This document shows positions 1 through 11,303 of a DNA stretch of 64,000 nucleotides, one piece after another. Made by a program: the position numbers and the translations under genes. The stretch comes from Hoplostethus atlanticus (Eukaryota; Chordata; Actinopteri; Trachichthyiformes; Trachichthyidae), in contig JAXDDX010000172.1 in NCBI GenBank assembly GCA_034670405.1, positions 124,001 to 188,000 of the forward strand, in the 5' to 3' direction. Below the pieces are notes generated by a model. The model did not search any database, was not told the DNA's origin, and was given only the letters and a program-made list of their open reading frames with translations. The first letter of the stretch is position 1. Each line of letters opens with the position of its first letter.

Positions 1-149
1 CTCGGCCAAGTCACGGCACAAATTTATCACTCTATAATCGTCTAATCTGACACAGTAACCATCGTAACAGACAAAAATATTGTGTAGTCAGAGCCCGGCA
101 TTAGTCTCACCCCACCCTCCTCCCAGCTGCCACAAGGCCATACTTAAAA

Positions 150-1726
150 GAAAATATATTTAAAAAATAAATAAATGGAGAATGCTACGAAAGTGAGTTT
201 TAAGAAGTTTAAAAGAAGATACTGATTTGGCCAGTTTGAGCTCCTCAGGCAGATCGTTTCAGAGTCTGATCGAAAAAGCTGGCTCATATGGAGATACAAG
301 TTCTGTGATATAGCTTGGAGGCAGAGCCATTTGTGCCTTAAAAGTGATCAGTAAAATCTTAAAATCCATTATAAAACTAACGGGTAACCAGTGTAAAGAT
401 GCTAAAATATGAGCTTGTCTCTTGGTGCTGGTAAAAATCCTGGCTGCTGCATTTGGTACAAGCTGTAGATGAGAGAGGGACTTCTGACTAAGGCAGGAAT
501 AAAGAGAGTTGCAGTAGTCTAGCCAAGAGGAAATGAAAGCATGGATGACCTTTTCTAGATCATTACAGGATAAAAACTAATTTTGGAGATATTTCTCAGG
601 TGAAAGAAGCAGGATTGCATGATTCGGTTAACCTGTACATCAAAGCTCAAATTGGAATCAAAAATTATTCCCAGGTTTTTCACTACAGGCTTAACATTGT
701 CAGCCAGAGATCCAAGCTTGTGTTGCATCAGCATGATGGAATTTGCGGGGGGGACTATTTAAGACTTGGTTTCATTAAGCTGTAGACAATTTTGTGGCAT
801 CCAGCATTTGATGTCTGCTAGGCACTTAACAAAAATTGCAAGACTATTTGTGTCATTTTGATTTATAGAAAGATAGAGCTGTTTGTCATCAACATAACAG
901 TGGAAATTATGTTACGTTTGCGATTGTTTTGCGATTGTTGTTTGCGATGTTTAGGAAGGAAATGCACTTACGATTTCTGGTGACTAGTAGTTTTCTTGCC
1001 TACCTATGTTGAATGCACTTATTGTAAGTCGCTTTGGATAAAAGCGTCTGCTAAATGACTGTAATGTAATGTAATGTAATGTAATGATTAATATATGTCT
1101 AAGTGGAAGCATGTAGATTAAGAATAAGATGGAGCCCGAGATTGAAGATGATGATGAATTACCTATTGAGACTGAGAATGTTGTATTGGAGAGGTAAGAA
1201 CTGAAGCAGTAGAGAGCAGTGTCCCAGAGACCAACCCAGTTTCTTAGGCGGTAGAGTTAAATGGCATGGTCTACTGCAAGGCTATTGAACCATGTGCCAT
1301 ACTCTGGTCTACAGTATCAAAAGCATCACTGAGATCTAAAATAATTAAAATGGAACTTTGCCCAGCATCCTCAGCTAAAAGGAGGTAATTGATCACCCTG
1401 AGAAGATCAGTCTCGCTATACAGTGCTCTAAAATCAGATTAGAATTTCTCAAAGATATTATTTCTGCTGGTGAAAGATATTAACAGAGTAGAGACAACTT
1501 TTTCTAATTGTTTTGATAGAAAAGATAGCTTGGAAATGGCCCTGTAGTTCACAAAAGATGAGGGGTCAAGGCTAGGTTTTTTAGGAAAGTGGTTGGACCA
1601 CTGTATGTTTAAAACTGGAAGGAAAAATACCAGAGGCCTGTGAGCTATTGATAATAGATGGTAGATGGCTGATTGCTGATGGTGTTTAAAAACCTCTTTA
1701 AGAAACCTAGTAGGGACAACATCCAA
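150..1726 (-). pseudogene. L2-group LINE reverse transcriptase relic, split
   Basis: Read on the minus strand, 1640-1440 gives the RT fingers region (KPSLDPSSFVNYRAISKLSF, then FLSKQLEKVV). 1370-1320 gives the first catalytic aspartate block (ILIILDLSDAFDTVDQ). 908-870 gives the second catalytic box as CYVDDKQLYLS, a YVDD variant of the usual YADD. 500-190 gives the C-terminal tail that precedes the LINE 3' UTR. The order is that of one RT running from 1726 down to about 150. It is broken by stops and frameshifts and interrupted near 953-1085 by another LINE 3' tail on the opposite strand. The phrase pattern is that of L2/CR1-group fish LINEs; the exact family is not resolved. Dead copy. Confidence 0.8.
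955..1085 (+). mobile_element. L2-type LINE 3' tail, severely 5'-truncated
   Basis: About 130 bp nearly identical to 35304-35431. It ends with the hairpin CGCTTT-GGATA-AAAGCG (about 1031-1047), TCTGCTAAATGACTG and five to six TGTAA units. A GGATA-loop hairpin plus (TGTAA)n is the known 3' recognition structure of eel UnaL2-type LINEs. It lies inside the minus-strand RT relic between the YVDD box and the palm block, so it inserted after that LINE. Only the terminal part was copied, as in failed target-primed reverse transcription. Confidence 0.8.
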
Positions 1727-1929
1727 GGAACAAGTGGAGGATTTTAAATGAGCAACCGTTTCCTTAACTAGCAGATGAGAAATGGGTTCAAGAGAGCAAT
1801 AGCAACTAGTGATGGCCGATTCGCGAATTAATCGTTCAAAAGAACCAAATCAGTTAAGTGAGTGAGCTGATTCGACTCGCACACGCGACTGAATTGATTC
1901 AGCAGCGGTTATAGCAGCGCCAGAACATT

Positions 1930-2590
1930 TTTTTTTTATTTATCAAACAACATCTTAAACATTACAAAAACTGTTGTCAGTGTATATAGAATGTAATAGA
2001 TCACTACATTATTACATTGGCCTTTTTCATAATCCAATATGGCTTCTTGATCCGGCGGGTAAGCGGAAGTAGTCTCTCTCGTTCATCGGAAGAGAACCGC
2101 TGATCCGACTGAGCGGCTCGCGAACGAGTCGAGAGAGACTGAGCGGCTCGCAAACGAGAGGGCAGATGAACGAGAGAGACTGAGCGGCTCGCGAACGAGT
2201 CGAGAGAGCAGATGAATGAGAGAGACTGAGCGGCTCGCGAACGAGTCGAGAGAGCAGATGAACGAGAGAGACTGAGCGGCTCGCGAACAAGTCGAGAGCA
2301 GATGAACGAGAGAGACTGAGCGGCTCGCGAACGAGTCGAGAGAGCAGATGAACGAGAGAGCAGATGAATATCGGACTTCTCGGACTCAATCGGACATCTC
2401 GCGAACCGAGAGAGCAGATGTCCAAGATGTCCGAGCGGGTCACGTCTGATGAACGAGAGAGACTACTTCTGCGTACCTGCCGGATCAAGGAGCCATATTA
2501 GATCGTGAAAAAGGCCAATGTAATAATGTAGCGATCTATTCTGCACACATTGACAACAGTTTTTGTTGTTTAAGATGTTGTTTAATAAAT
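1930..2590. repeat. Internal long inverted repeat around a minisatellite
   Basis: 1935-2080 (containing AAACAACATCTTAAAC, ACATTATTACATTGGCC and GATCCGGC) reappears reverse-complemented at about 2465-2590. The arms are roughly 120-140 bp with scattered changes. The loop between them is the 46-bp GC-rich tandem repeat. The structure looks like a separate foldback element nested in the hAT element at 1807-2990. Confidence 0.75.
2108..2360. repeat. 46-bp GC-rich minisatellite
   Basis: About six copies of a unit containing ACTGAGCGGCTCGCGAAC, GAGTCGAGAGAGCAG and ATGAACGAGAGAG, period about 46 bp with truncated units at both edges. On the minus strand it translates to a Ser/Arg/Leu repeat (2027-2488), which I treat as a by-product and not a protein. 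Confidence 0.8.
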
Positions 2591-2811
2591 TAACTGGTAA
2601 TTGGGTAAACTATAAGCCATTTAACATTGGTCAACAAAACTGTCTCTATTAGAAAAAGAAAGTCAAGAGCACACGAAATAAAATGAAATCAATAGCAATA
2701 CTCTGTGTAAATACTATAAATATTATTATCATTAACCTGTAGTTTAGTTGGTGTTTTACAGTTGGTTACACATCTGGTTTGAAAGGGGTGGCGCTCGTGT
2801 GATTCCATTAC

Positions 2812-2886
2812 TAGTATAGCTCAGTTAGTAGAGCAGCAGACTCTCATGCTGAGGATTGTAGGTTCAAATCTCACATGGGATGGTAT
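2812..2886 (+). other. tRNA-derived sequence (pseudo-tRNA or SINE head)
   Basis: An A box (TAGCTCAGTTAGTAGAGC), an anticodon-arm-like region and a B box (GGTTCAAATCT) occur in correct order and spacing, closest in appearance to a tRNA-Lys/Met type. The anticodon stem keeps only three core pairs and the two acceptor-stem halves do not pair, so it should not make a functional tRNA. It sits inside the hAT element at 1807-2990. It could be the head of a captured SINE or an internal RNA polymerase III promoter. Confidence 0.55.
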
Positions 2887-2998
2887 GTTTTTGTTGGTGA
2901 ATCATAATGAATCGATTCAGAATCGATGCACTTCTATCGGACGGCTCGAAAGAATCGAGTTAGTTAAAAGAGTCGGTCTTCCCATCACTAATAGCAAC

Positions 2999-3660
2999 TC
3001 TTTGCCAAGCAGTCCCTATAATCACTGATAATTGTTCTCACCTGCTGGCTCTATTTAACTGTCTGTGCTCTTTCCACCAGATGAGTCTTGAGCAGACCCT
3101 GAAGCAGTCTGCGAGTTCAAGCTGTGGTTCAGCAGTCTAGTTTAGTTTTCTTTGTTATTTTCAACGTGATTATCTGTACGGGTCCAGTCCTTAGTTTAGT
3201 AGCCCTGTTGGCTTTTGTCAGTTTAGATGCAAGACAATAAACATCTGTTCCTTGGTTTACGTCCAGCCTTGCCTGCCATCGTCTTTCATGTATTGACACA
3301 CCCTGGTTATGGTCCGAGTATTCTCGTTTACCCATGGAAAAGGATTTATTCTTGCTTTCTTATATTTGAAAAGGAGCTTCAGCTCCGAATTCAGACCACT
3401 GTTCTTAAAAACATCAAGTTCCTCTGTATTGAATCTAATAATTGAATGTAATTGAAACTTTTACTGTCCCGGTAATTTGTTGCTTTATTTCTTCTTCCCC
3501 TATTTGTTCGTTGTTGAAACGGTCCTTGTTGTGAACTGGCTTGCACACTAATGCACCTCTGATCTTAACCAATTAGGTTCCCATCCATTGCGTAACCCGT
3601 GTCACACAATGCCTGACACAGGTCATTCCCGGTTCGTTGCCCCAGTGTGAAAGGGGTATT
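2999..3660. other. No gene; possible LTR-like fragment
   Basis: No coding sequence recognised. 3010-3330 looks like promoter-plus-polyadenylation sequence of an LTR (CTATTTAACTG, then ACAATAAACATCTG, then TTGACACACC), but no paired copy, coding region or TSD was found. 3430-3660 is unremarkable. Confidence 0.3.
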
Positions 3661-5199
3661 AGGGCGTTTTCACACCTGAAAGTCCGGACCAAGGTCCGAA
3701 CCAAGGTTCATGTTTTTGTTACATTGTATACATTTGATCTGGTTAGTTTTGCTTTCACATTGCAATTTTGCGAGCGCACTAAAGACCTTTGGATGACATA
3801 CCTATGTCCTGTCGTCATCACCTACGTGGGCTGCGTCTCCCTATACTTGACATTGATTGGGTTGTAGAGGGGCGTGCGTCTGACGTCGGCGTGTTGTCAA
3901 TTCGGCGGATAGCCTTTTCCGTTTGAATGAAATGAATGAACAGATTCATTTCGTTGCCACTACACAGTCCCTCCAGGATGTTGCGATCGCAATAATTAAC
4001 GCAAATTAAACTAATTGCCTGAATACTTGCAAGAGCTTCCATTTTGCCAAAAAATACCCCGCAATATTCCCGCATAAAACGGTCAAATTGGCACAATGCT
4101 TCCACATTAATACTCCTACATGTTCGGGAGGTTGTTTTTTTATTTAAATATGCAATTTGCACCATTTGCTTTCTTGTTATCCTGAGCCTTTGATAGGACA
4201 ATGCCGGAGTGGCCAATCGGGACGAATCCCGGTGGGCCGGTGGGTCTTTGGGCCGGTTGGACAGGCCGCGCCGCGGTGTAGCCTAATCATTTTATAAACT
4301 GTTCAAGTTGATTTGCTGCTAACAGGCCGGTGACTAGTTAGATGTGCGTTCTCCGCTCCGGACCTCTCTCTCCTTTTCTCTGTGTCAAACTGGCAGCACT
4401 GACAGACCTGACAGATTAGAGCGGGACGGGAACGTGACGGGTCAACTACTGATGTGATGGCAAATTGTAGATATGCTGCATTGCAGCCTAAAGGGAAAAA
4501 ACAAACAAAAAGAATGTAAAGAAAACTAGGATTAAAAAGGCATGAAATACAAAGAAAGGCACTAGACAGAGATCATGTGTAGTATAGTTTTCAGCCGGTG
4601 GCCCCGGGAGGTATTAATGTGTTACGATTATTAGTGGGCAGTTTACAATGTTTTGGGGAGGATGGGGGGCTCGAAATTTTCATCGATTCCTGCTGTTTTA
4701 CCACAAGATAACACGAAAAATATCCCAAATTGCATCGCAATTTTTTATAAAAGCCGCTGCAAATTCAATCATATTGGGCCGCAATAATCAGAAAAAAAAA
4801 CTCTGCGAAATCCTGGTGGGACTGACTATAGTATTATTATTATTATGGCATTACTACCAGCAGCACCAACTTCAAGCGCAGTACTCAAGACTAGTTCGAA
4901 TCCGCCAAATGAACGTTCTCGTCATGCAAAAATTATATCGTCGCCGACGATACCCTGCCTCAACTTCCTGTAATTGGTCCGAAAGTTTGAACCATCCAAA
5001 AAAGTGTTTTCACACTGCAAACGAACCGAACCTTGGTTCAGTTTGATCCGGACCGAGACCACCTCTTTTGGTCGGACCAAATTCTGGTCCTTTGGTCCGG
5101 ACCATGGTCCGAGGCACCTTTCACACCTGCCATTTTGGTTCGGACCAAACTGAAAAGTCCGAAGGTCCGGACCAAACAAGGTAGGTGTGAAAGCACCCT
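3661..5199. mobile_element. Non-autonomous DNA transposon, hAT-like termini
   Basis: The left end AGGGCGTTTTCACACC matches, inverted, the right end GGTGTGAAAGCACCCT. Subterminal regions at both ends are dense in GGTCCGGACC and TTGGTCCGGACC palindromic motifs. AGGGTGCTTTCACACC-type ends are common in fish hAT MITEs. No matching octamer was found at the flanks (GGGGTATT against CAGTGTAT), so boundaries or age are uncertain. The 1.5 kb interior has no recognisable transposase; open frames at 3818-4216 and 4648-5046 resemble nothing I know. Confidence 0.6.
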
Positions 5200-5300
5200 C
5201 AGTGTATAGGCTCTCTGATACAGTGAGTTCAGTAAAATAGTCAATAAGATTCATAAAATCAGTGCAAGGCCATTTGACTGACAACTGATGTGAACGTTAA

Positions 5301-6017
5301 CCCCCTGAACACCACGCACCAGCGGGCATCTTTTTTACATGCATTATGTAAAAAAAATGCCAAAATGGAACCATTTGTCATAACTAGATCCTGTAATAAT
5401 AATAATAATGAATAATAATACATCACATTTATATAGCGCTTTTCATAGTACCCAAAGATGCTTTACAGTGTAAAACAACAGCAAATAAAATAAAATAAAC
5501 TGATTTCCCATGCATCATTTCAAAATTCAGCAAAAATAAGTTGTTTGTGCTAGCAAGATTCTGTAAAAAAAAACTTTTGCACCCTGAATGCTTCCACTGC
5601 CATTTTGCCAATTCCTTGAATCTAAACAGACAAAGATTTAAATGCCTTGGTAACTTGGTATGCCTGAAAAGATAATTGAAAACGCCTTTAGCAGTTGTAA
5701 ATATCTTAGTATATAAAGAATGTGTTTTTTTTCCAACATTTATAAGACGTGGGCACTGGGAAAATATTTTTAATTGTTTTTCTTTTTTGTTAAATAGATT
5801 TTCAAAGAAATTCAGTTTCCGTTTTGTCTTTATGATTTATGTTAGATGGTTTTTACTGCACAAAATACATTTTTGAGTGTTATATGTGTTGTAGCAATGC
5901 TTGTGCAGATTCCATAGTGATGCAGGTGTGTATATACTGCAGTGAAAAATTAGCCCACTGTGAGTAAAAAGATGAAAGGAGCAAAAATTGCCCAGAAAGT
6001 GTTTGGGGTTCAGAAGG
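5301..6017. mobile_element. TTAA-site (piggyBac-like) non-autonomous element
   Basis: TTAA lies at both borders (5297-5300 and 6018-6021). The inner ends read CCCCCTGAACACCACGCAC and, inverted from the right, CCTTCTGAACCCCAAACAC, matching at about 14 of 19 positions. A TTAA target with CCY-rich ends is the piggyBac pattern. No transposase is seen. It is interrupted near 5395-5490 by (AAT)n and a LINE-tail-like segment. Confidence 0.55.
5393..5490 (-). repeat. (AAT)n plus antisense retroelement tail
   Basis: Trinucleotide AAT repeat followed by CATTTATATAGCGCTTTTC. This is a very common fish sequence found as the antisense 3' end of short retroelement copies. The exact family is not certain. 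Confidence 0.45.
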
Positions 6018-6021
6018 TTAA

Positions 6022-6699
6022 AATTAGAGTATTAGAACTTTATTGTACTTGGGCATTATCAAGGTCAGTAAGTCTGAGAATTTATGGATGAATTCAGAAT
6101 TCAGCTGAGGAGGTCTATACAGTAGGATGCACAACATACAGGACTTCCCATTAATTAAGAAACTAAGAGACTCGATGAGAAGTTTGCAAAGGAGAGTGGA
6201 AAACATTTAAAAACATTTGTAGATAACTGCCACTCCACCACCACGACAACAGCATCTCAGTTCATGAAAATATGAATAATTTGGTAGAGTGGCTTCAATC
6301 AATTGAGCATAGTCTTCCTCACTCAGCCACATTTCATATCATAAAGAAGTCTAGTTTTTCTGAGATGATGAGATTTTTGCAGATAAAGGACTTATTTGTC
6401 AGAGACCTTGTATTCAGTAAACCAAATCTGACATGACTATTTGATGGAGCAGCACTAGATAATGGTAAACAGGGGATTTGAATAAGGTTATTACTGTGAT
6501 GGCAGACAATCTAAATAGAAATGGAACCTTTGCAAATTTTCAGTAGGAAATTAAGGTATGAAATACACATGGCCCATACACTCAGATTCTGGCAATTTTG
6601 AGACCATAATCGAACCCACAAATGCTGATGCTCCAGATACTCAACTAGCCTAAGGAAGGCCAATTTTATTGCTTCCTTAATCAGCACAACAGTTTTCAA
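6022..6699. other. No gene seen
   Basis: AT-rich sequence with no open frame of recognisable protein, no terminal repeats and no tandem repeat. It resembles decayed repeat or intergenic DNA. Confidence 0.4.
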
Positions 6700-6974
6700 T
6701 GATCAATTAGCCTTTTAACACGATAAACTTGGATTAGCTAACACAATGTGCCATTGGAACACAGGAGTGATGGTTGCTGAAAATGGGCCTCTGTATGCCT
6801 ATGTAGATATTCCATTAAAAATCAGCCGTTTCCAGCTATAATAATCATTTACCACATTAACAATGTCTAGACTGTATTTCTGATCAATTTAATGTTATAT
6901 TAATTGAAAAGAATTGTGCTTTTCTTTCAAAAATGAGGAAATTTATAAGTGACCTAAACTTTTGAGCGGTAGTG
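6700..6974 (+). mobile_element. Tc1-type transposon terminal fragment
   Basis: Contains the phrases ATGTGCCATTGGAACACAGG, GGGCCTCTGTATGCCTATG and AAATCAGCCGTTTCCAG, followed by the end AAACTTTTGAGCGGTAGTG. This is a widespread vertebrate Tc1 3' end, and the inverted terminus CACTACCGCTCAAAAG is the Tc1 tip. The transposase body and left end are absent. Confidence 0.7.
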
Positions 6975-7874
6975 TGTATATACGTATATAGTTTCTCACG
7001 TGGATTCAGCAGATGCCAAATATCTACCAGACCAAGACCTTTCATCAACATATGAATGGCTATCTGATCCTTTGATTTTCTTCTATGTTGTTCTGTCTAA
7101 ATAATTATCCATTACTTGATTGAAATACTCTCCTGATATTATACTACCCTCTGCCATATTACTAATAATTTAATTTACTCTGTGAAAGTAAACAGAAAGC
7201 CCATTAATGATTTCAATACATATCAAACAACCTTGGTCATCCTTACATTGGTGTAACAGGGTTATATTCAACTGTTTGTTATATAGCAACACCATGCTTT
7301 TTACTTGAAACAGCTATGCACTACCTCTCTGACCCAATCCACTTTCCATTTCATCACTTCTTTTTCTGTTAAATGGGTATGTTGTAGGAAAACAATGCCT
7401 GCTTTTTTACTTTTCAAATATGCTAACATTTTTTGTAAATTGGATTTTGGGATCCATTGATATTCCAAGATATGAAAGGGGAGATAATATAGAAAAAGAT
7501 AAATTACATACCATTTTTTAATAATTCTAAACACATCAGTATATAATGACACAAAACATCCACATCCATAATTCCAAGGAGCAGTCACTTACTCTGCCCC
7601 TCAAACCTCCCTCGTACCCCTCCTATCTTGTTTCTCTAGCCTCTGCTGTGAGACTTAAGCTCCAATAATCCTTACACTCATCTTCTCTCATAAATTATAG
7701 GCAGCTAAATCCCCTTGATATGTCTATCATTCATTTTACACCTGTAACCCCCACCCCCCTTCTTCCTCTTCTCTACTTTTTTTTATACGCAATCCACACA
7801 GTATGAGTGAATTTAATCCAGTCATATTTTATTTCTCTAATATATAAGATGGACAAAGTTGATATCAGATATCC
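6975..7874. other. No gene seen
   Basis: AT-rich, no convincing coding sequence. The 95-residue open frame at 7301-7588 (minus) includes QKMLAYLKSKKAGIVFLQ and HLTEKEVMKWK, which is reminiscent of a LINE endonuclease domain (motif 'IVFLQETHL'). It is possibly a small APE-endonuclease fragment of a LINE on the minus strand. Confidence 0.4.
7400..7480 (-). pseudogene. Possible LINE endonuclease fragment
   Basis: The minus-strand reading KKAGIVFLQHTHLTEKEV resembles the first conserved block of LINE APE-type endonucleases, in which a Q-E-T-H motif carries the metal-binding glutamate. Here the glutamate is replaced by histidine. The match is short, and the flanking sequence gives only weak support. 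Confidence 0.45.
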
Positions 7875-7878
7875 TTAA

Positions 7879-8594
7879 AGGGGAATTCTGGTATTTTTAA
7901 ACTTGGGCTCTATTTGTACAAATTCGTCATTTATACCGCAAAATAGGTACAAAAAGTTTTGGAATTGCTTGGACTGCCTCAGTCGGCAGTCGCAAAATGG
8001 GCTGCTATGGCTGCAACGTATTCCGCAGGGGCAAGTGCGCCGATCAAAGTACGTCTACTAAAAGTGCTTGTTTTTGCCACTGACTGTAGTGTTATGGAAA
8101 CACACCAATAAACATCCGAAGTATCCGTTTAATGATTTATTCTGTACCGGCATTCATGCACGAACACACAACTCAATCTTGTCTCTCCGATATCTCTGGA
8201 ACTGCCTTTACTCCTCCCACATATCAATGCACTCTAACAAACTAGTACCATGACAACACACTGACAGGCTCAGATTGTTTCAAGTGTCTGACAACATTAC
8301 GGAAAGGATCGCTGCAGAGATAGACCTTTTTTTAAGCAGAAACAGAAATCTTGCTCAAGGAGAAGTCTCGCTCTGAAATCTGAAAGGTGAGGTGAGTTGT
8401 TGCATGAAGAGGTTAAACAAAGGTTTCTGGTTAAAAAAAGGTCTATCTCTGTAGCGATCCTTTCCGTAATGTTGTCAGACACTTGTCAGACACAGGAATA
8501 ACAATCTGAGCCTGTCAGTGGCAAAAACAACTTTTAGTCCACTTTTAGAATTTGTACAAATAGAGCCCAGGTTTAAAAATAACGGAATTCCCCT
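7879..8594. mobile_element. TTAA-site MITE with long terminal inverted repeats
   Basis: Flanked by TTAA on both sides (7875-7878, 8595-8598). Ends read AGGGGAATTCTGGTATTTTT and, inverted from the right, AGGGGAATTCCGTTATTTTT. The similarity continues through CTGGGCTCTATTTGTACAAATT, so the TIRs are at least 50 bp. The interior contains a second inverted repeat (8284-8333 against about 8434-8484, sharing AACATTACGGAAAGGATCGC). No transposase. TTAA targets point to a Kolobok or piggyBac group mobiliser. Confidence 0.8.
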
Positions 8595-8658
8595 TTAACA
8601 TACCAATTGGAAGAGAAGAGAAAATGAATGAGGGAAAAATTAGAAAAATAAAAAACAA

Positions 8659-8659
<1 letters not shown>

Positions 8660-8691
<32 letters not shown>
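8660..8691. repeat. (AT)n microsatellite
   Basis: Uninterrupted AT dinucleotide run of about 30 bp. Confidence 0.9.
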
Positions 8692-8692
<1 letters not shown>

Positions 8693-8699
8693 CTATAGG

Positions 8700-9180
8700 G
8701 CATAATTGAATGTTTGTGAACCCCTTAGGCAATTATAGAAATTAAAATTACCATCTGATATGTCTTATTTAATCAAAACTAGTATTTTCTAAACTGAAAT
8801 AAAGGATCTATGTGTGTGTTGTGTGTTTAGAGAAAATTGTGAATGTAGTTTAAAGGGAATTAGTGGAATTCAGGTTAAAAAAATAAGTGAACCTCCTCTT
8901 GCATTAGTTAAATCAAGTAGGCAAGTAGAATCAGGTAGGTAAATAATTGTTAATAAGTTAGGTTAATCAATCAAAGCTCAGATCTTTGGGGAGGAGTTTG
9001 TGTGGTACTCAATTAACAAATGAGAAACCTGGTTAGTTTGTTGAAAAATATATGCTGCAATCTAAGGAGGCCTCAGATGACCTCAGGAAACAGGTAATGA
9101 GTGTGCATCAGTCGGGGGAAGGTCATAAAGGCACATCAAAAAGATTTGGGCATTTAAACACAAAACTCTTCCATGTTTTT
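8700..9180 (+). mobile_element. Tc1 5' end fragment with transposase N-terminus
   Basis: Starts with TTTGTGAACCCCTTAGGCAA-type Tc1 terminal sequence. From 9052 it encodes MLQSKEASDDLRKQVMSVHQ, then SGEGHKGTSKRFGH, the start of a Tc1 transposase paired-type helix-turn-helix domain. Coding similarity ends near 9165, where sequence of another Tc1 copy takes over. Confidence 0.65.
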
Positions 9181-9204
9181 TTTAACATTGTTGAAGTATT
9201 AACA

Positions 9205-9835
9205 GCCTATGGTGGAAAAAAGTATGTGAACCTCCAGGACTTCTATGAAAGAGGGTAATTGAAGTCAGGTGATCCAATCAATGAGATGACATTCAGGTGT
9301 GGGTTAGAGGTCCGGTCATATAAAAAACCCACAACGTTTGGTTACCAACTGAGTCTGCTCTCTAAAAAAAAAAAGAAATCTGTGGAATATGCCCTGGTCA
9401 AAAGAAATTTCAGAGAACCTCCAGAGAAGAGTTGTTGAGGCTCATAATGCTGAGAAAGGCTACAAAAGCATTTCCAAAGCCTTGGACCTCCATCAGTCTA
9501 CAGTCAGACAGATTGTATACAAATGGAGAATACTCAGTGCCATTGCTACTCTCCCTAGGAGTGGGCACAGCAAGAGCATGCTGCATAATGGTCAAGAAGG
9601 TGACAGCTAAGGATCTGCAGCCATCTCTTGAACTTTCTAACATCTGTGTCCACGAGTCCACAATAAGGAAAACACTAAACAAGAGTGGTGTTCAAGGAGG
9701 AAACCACTACTCTCCACAAAAACATTGCTGCCCATCTCACGTTTGCCAAAGCCCACCTGGATGTTCCACAAAGCTACTGGAACAATGCTCTGTGGACAGT
9801 GTAATGTTCTTTGGTGACCCGAGGAATAATTGAAT
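9205..9835 (+). mobile_element. Second Tc1 5' fragment
   Basis: TATGGTGGAAAAAAGTATGT and AACCTCCAGGACTTC are Tc1 terminal sequence, followed 150 bp later by a transposase start. The element stops near 9835, with no right-hand TIR in the following 1.4 kb. Confidence 0.65.
9389..9835 (+). pseudogene. Tc1 transposase, N-terminal part, frameshifted
   Basis: The first frame (9389-9610) reads MPWSKEISENLQRRVVEAHN then YKSISKALDLHQSTVRQIVY, the first helix-turn-helix of Tc1 transposases. A frameshift near 9580-9600 moves the protein into the frame ending at 9833 (VTAKDLQPSLELSN, STIRKTLNKSGVQGG), the second DNA-binding subdomain. The DDE catalytic domain is missing. An intact Tc1 transposase is about 340 residues; about 140 remain here. 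Confidence 0.75.
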
Positions 9836-10139
9836 GTCCAGTCAGAGTGTAATCGTTTGTTAACTTTACTGACAGGCTCTCAGTATCTCAACTCAATGCT
9901 GGTCAGGCTCTGTGCATGCCTGCTTTTCTTGCCCAGAGCCATGTCATAAAGTCATCACTTTACGTCACTCGTCAGGTGGTACCGGTATTCGCTAACTACC
10001 TACTCTAGCCAATAGCACTACGTGGCATGTCATTGGGGTTCTCAAGTGGGCACCTTCCTTCACCGATGTTTCGTTGCGTTGGGCCCACGACACCTCAAGA
10101 AGGCTCAACAGTTTAATTCCAGTGTCCTGGAACCAGCCC
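9836..10139. other. No gene seen
   Basis: No coding sequence, terminal repeat or tandem repeat recognised. Confidence 0.4.
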
Positions 10140-10141
10140 CC

Positions 10142-10330
10142 TCTGTCACCTCTCATTAGATTAGATTCAACTTTATTGTCATTCCACAGAGTACAAATAC
10201 TGAGACAATGAATTGCAGTTTGGCATCTAACCAGAAGTGCAAAAGTGCAGAGTATGTGCATATGTATAATGGTAAGATAAATATTAAATAAACAGTAAGG
10301 GCTAGATATGAATATGCTAAGATATATACA
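10142..10330 (-). repeat. Interspersed repeat tail (TTCAACTTTATTGTCATT type)
   Basis: TAGATTCAACTTTATTGTCA followed by AGTGCAAAAGTGCAGA is a frequent fish interspersed repeat, normally the antisense 3' end of a retroelement. Class not determined. Confidence 0.4.
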
Positions 10331-10487
10331 GTATGGACAATAGCATTCATCAGACTCCGTCCAACTTTACCCATGCTAACTAATGCCTGCCATAAACCTA
10401 ACATCAATACAACCTGCCTGTACAATACAACAACATAATACGACATAATTACATTGCCAGAATAGCGAAAGTGCGTGTCTGTGTGCT

Positions 10488-10520
10488 GTGTGTGTGTGTG
10501 TGTGTGTGGGGGGGGGGGGC
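10488..10520. repeat. (GT)n then poly-G
   Basis: GT dinucleotide run followed by about 10 G. Confidence 0.85.
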
Positions 10521-11275
<755 letters not shown>

Positions 11276-11303
11276 TAAATATTTCCTGTTTGGCCCGTGC
11301 ATT

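Larger units (their letters stand above)
1807..2990. mobile_element. Non-autonomous hAT element with perfect 8-bp TSD
   Basis: The element begins TAGTGATGG and ends CCATCACTA, an inverted 9-bp terminus typical of hAT elements. It is flanked on both sides by the identical octamer ATAGCAAC (1799-1806 and 2991-2998), the TSD length hAT transposases make. The 1184-bp interior holds no transposase. Instead it carries a large inverted repeat, a 46-bp minisatellite and a tRNA-like segment, each listed separately. The identical TSD suggests a fairly recent insertion, or at least no later rearrangement of the ends. Confidence 0.85.

Noticed and set aside
2027..2488. 153-residue Ser/Arg/Leu-rich frame on the minus strand
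   Set aside because: Spans the 46-bp minisatellite and its inverted flanks; repeat-driven openness, no domain.
2812..2886. Functional tRNA gene
   Set aside because: A and B boxes are present but the acceptor stem does not pair and the anticodon stem is defective.
4648..5046. 132-residue plus-strand frame in the 3661-5199 element
   Set aside because: No homology I recognise; it runs into the palindromic terminal region, so it is probably chance.
9410..9682. Minus-strand 90-residue frame
   Set aside because: Shadow of the Tc1 transposase on the plus strand.
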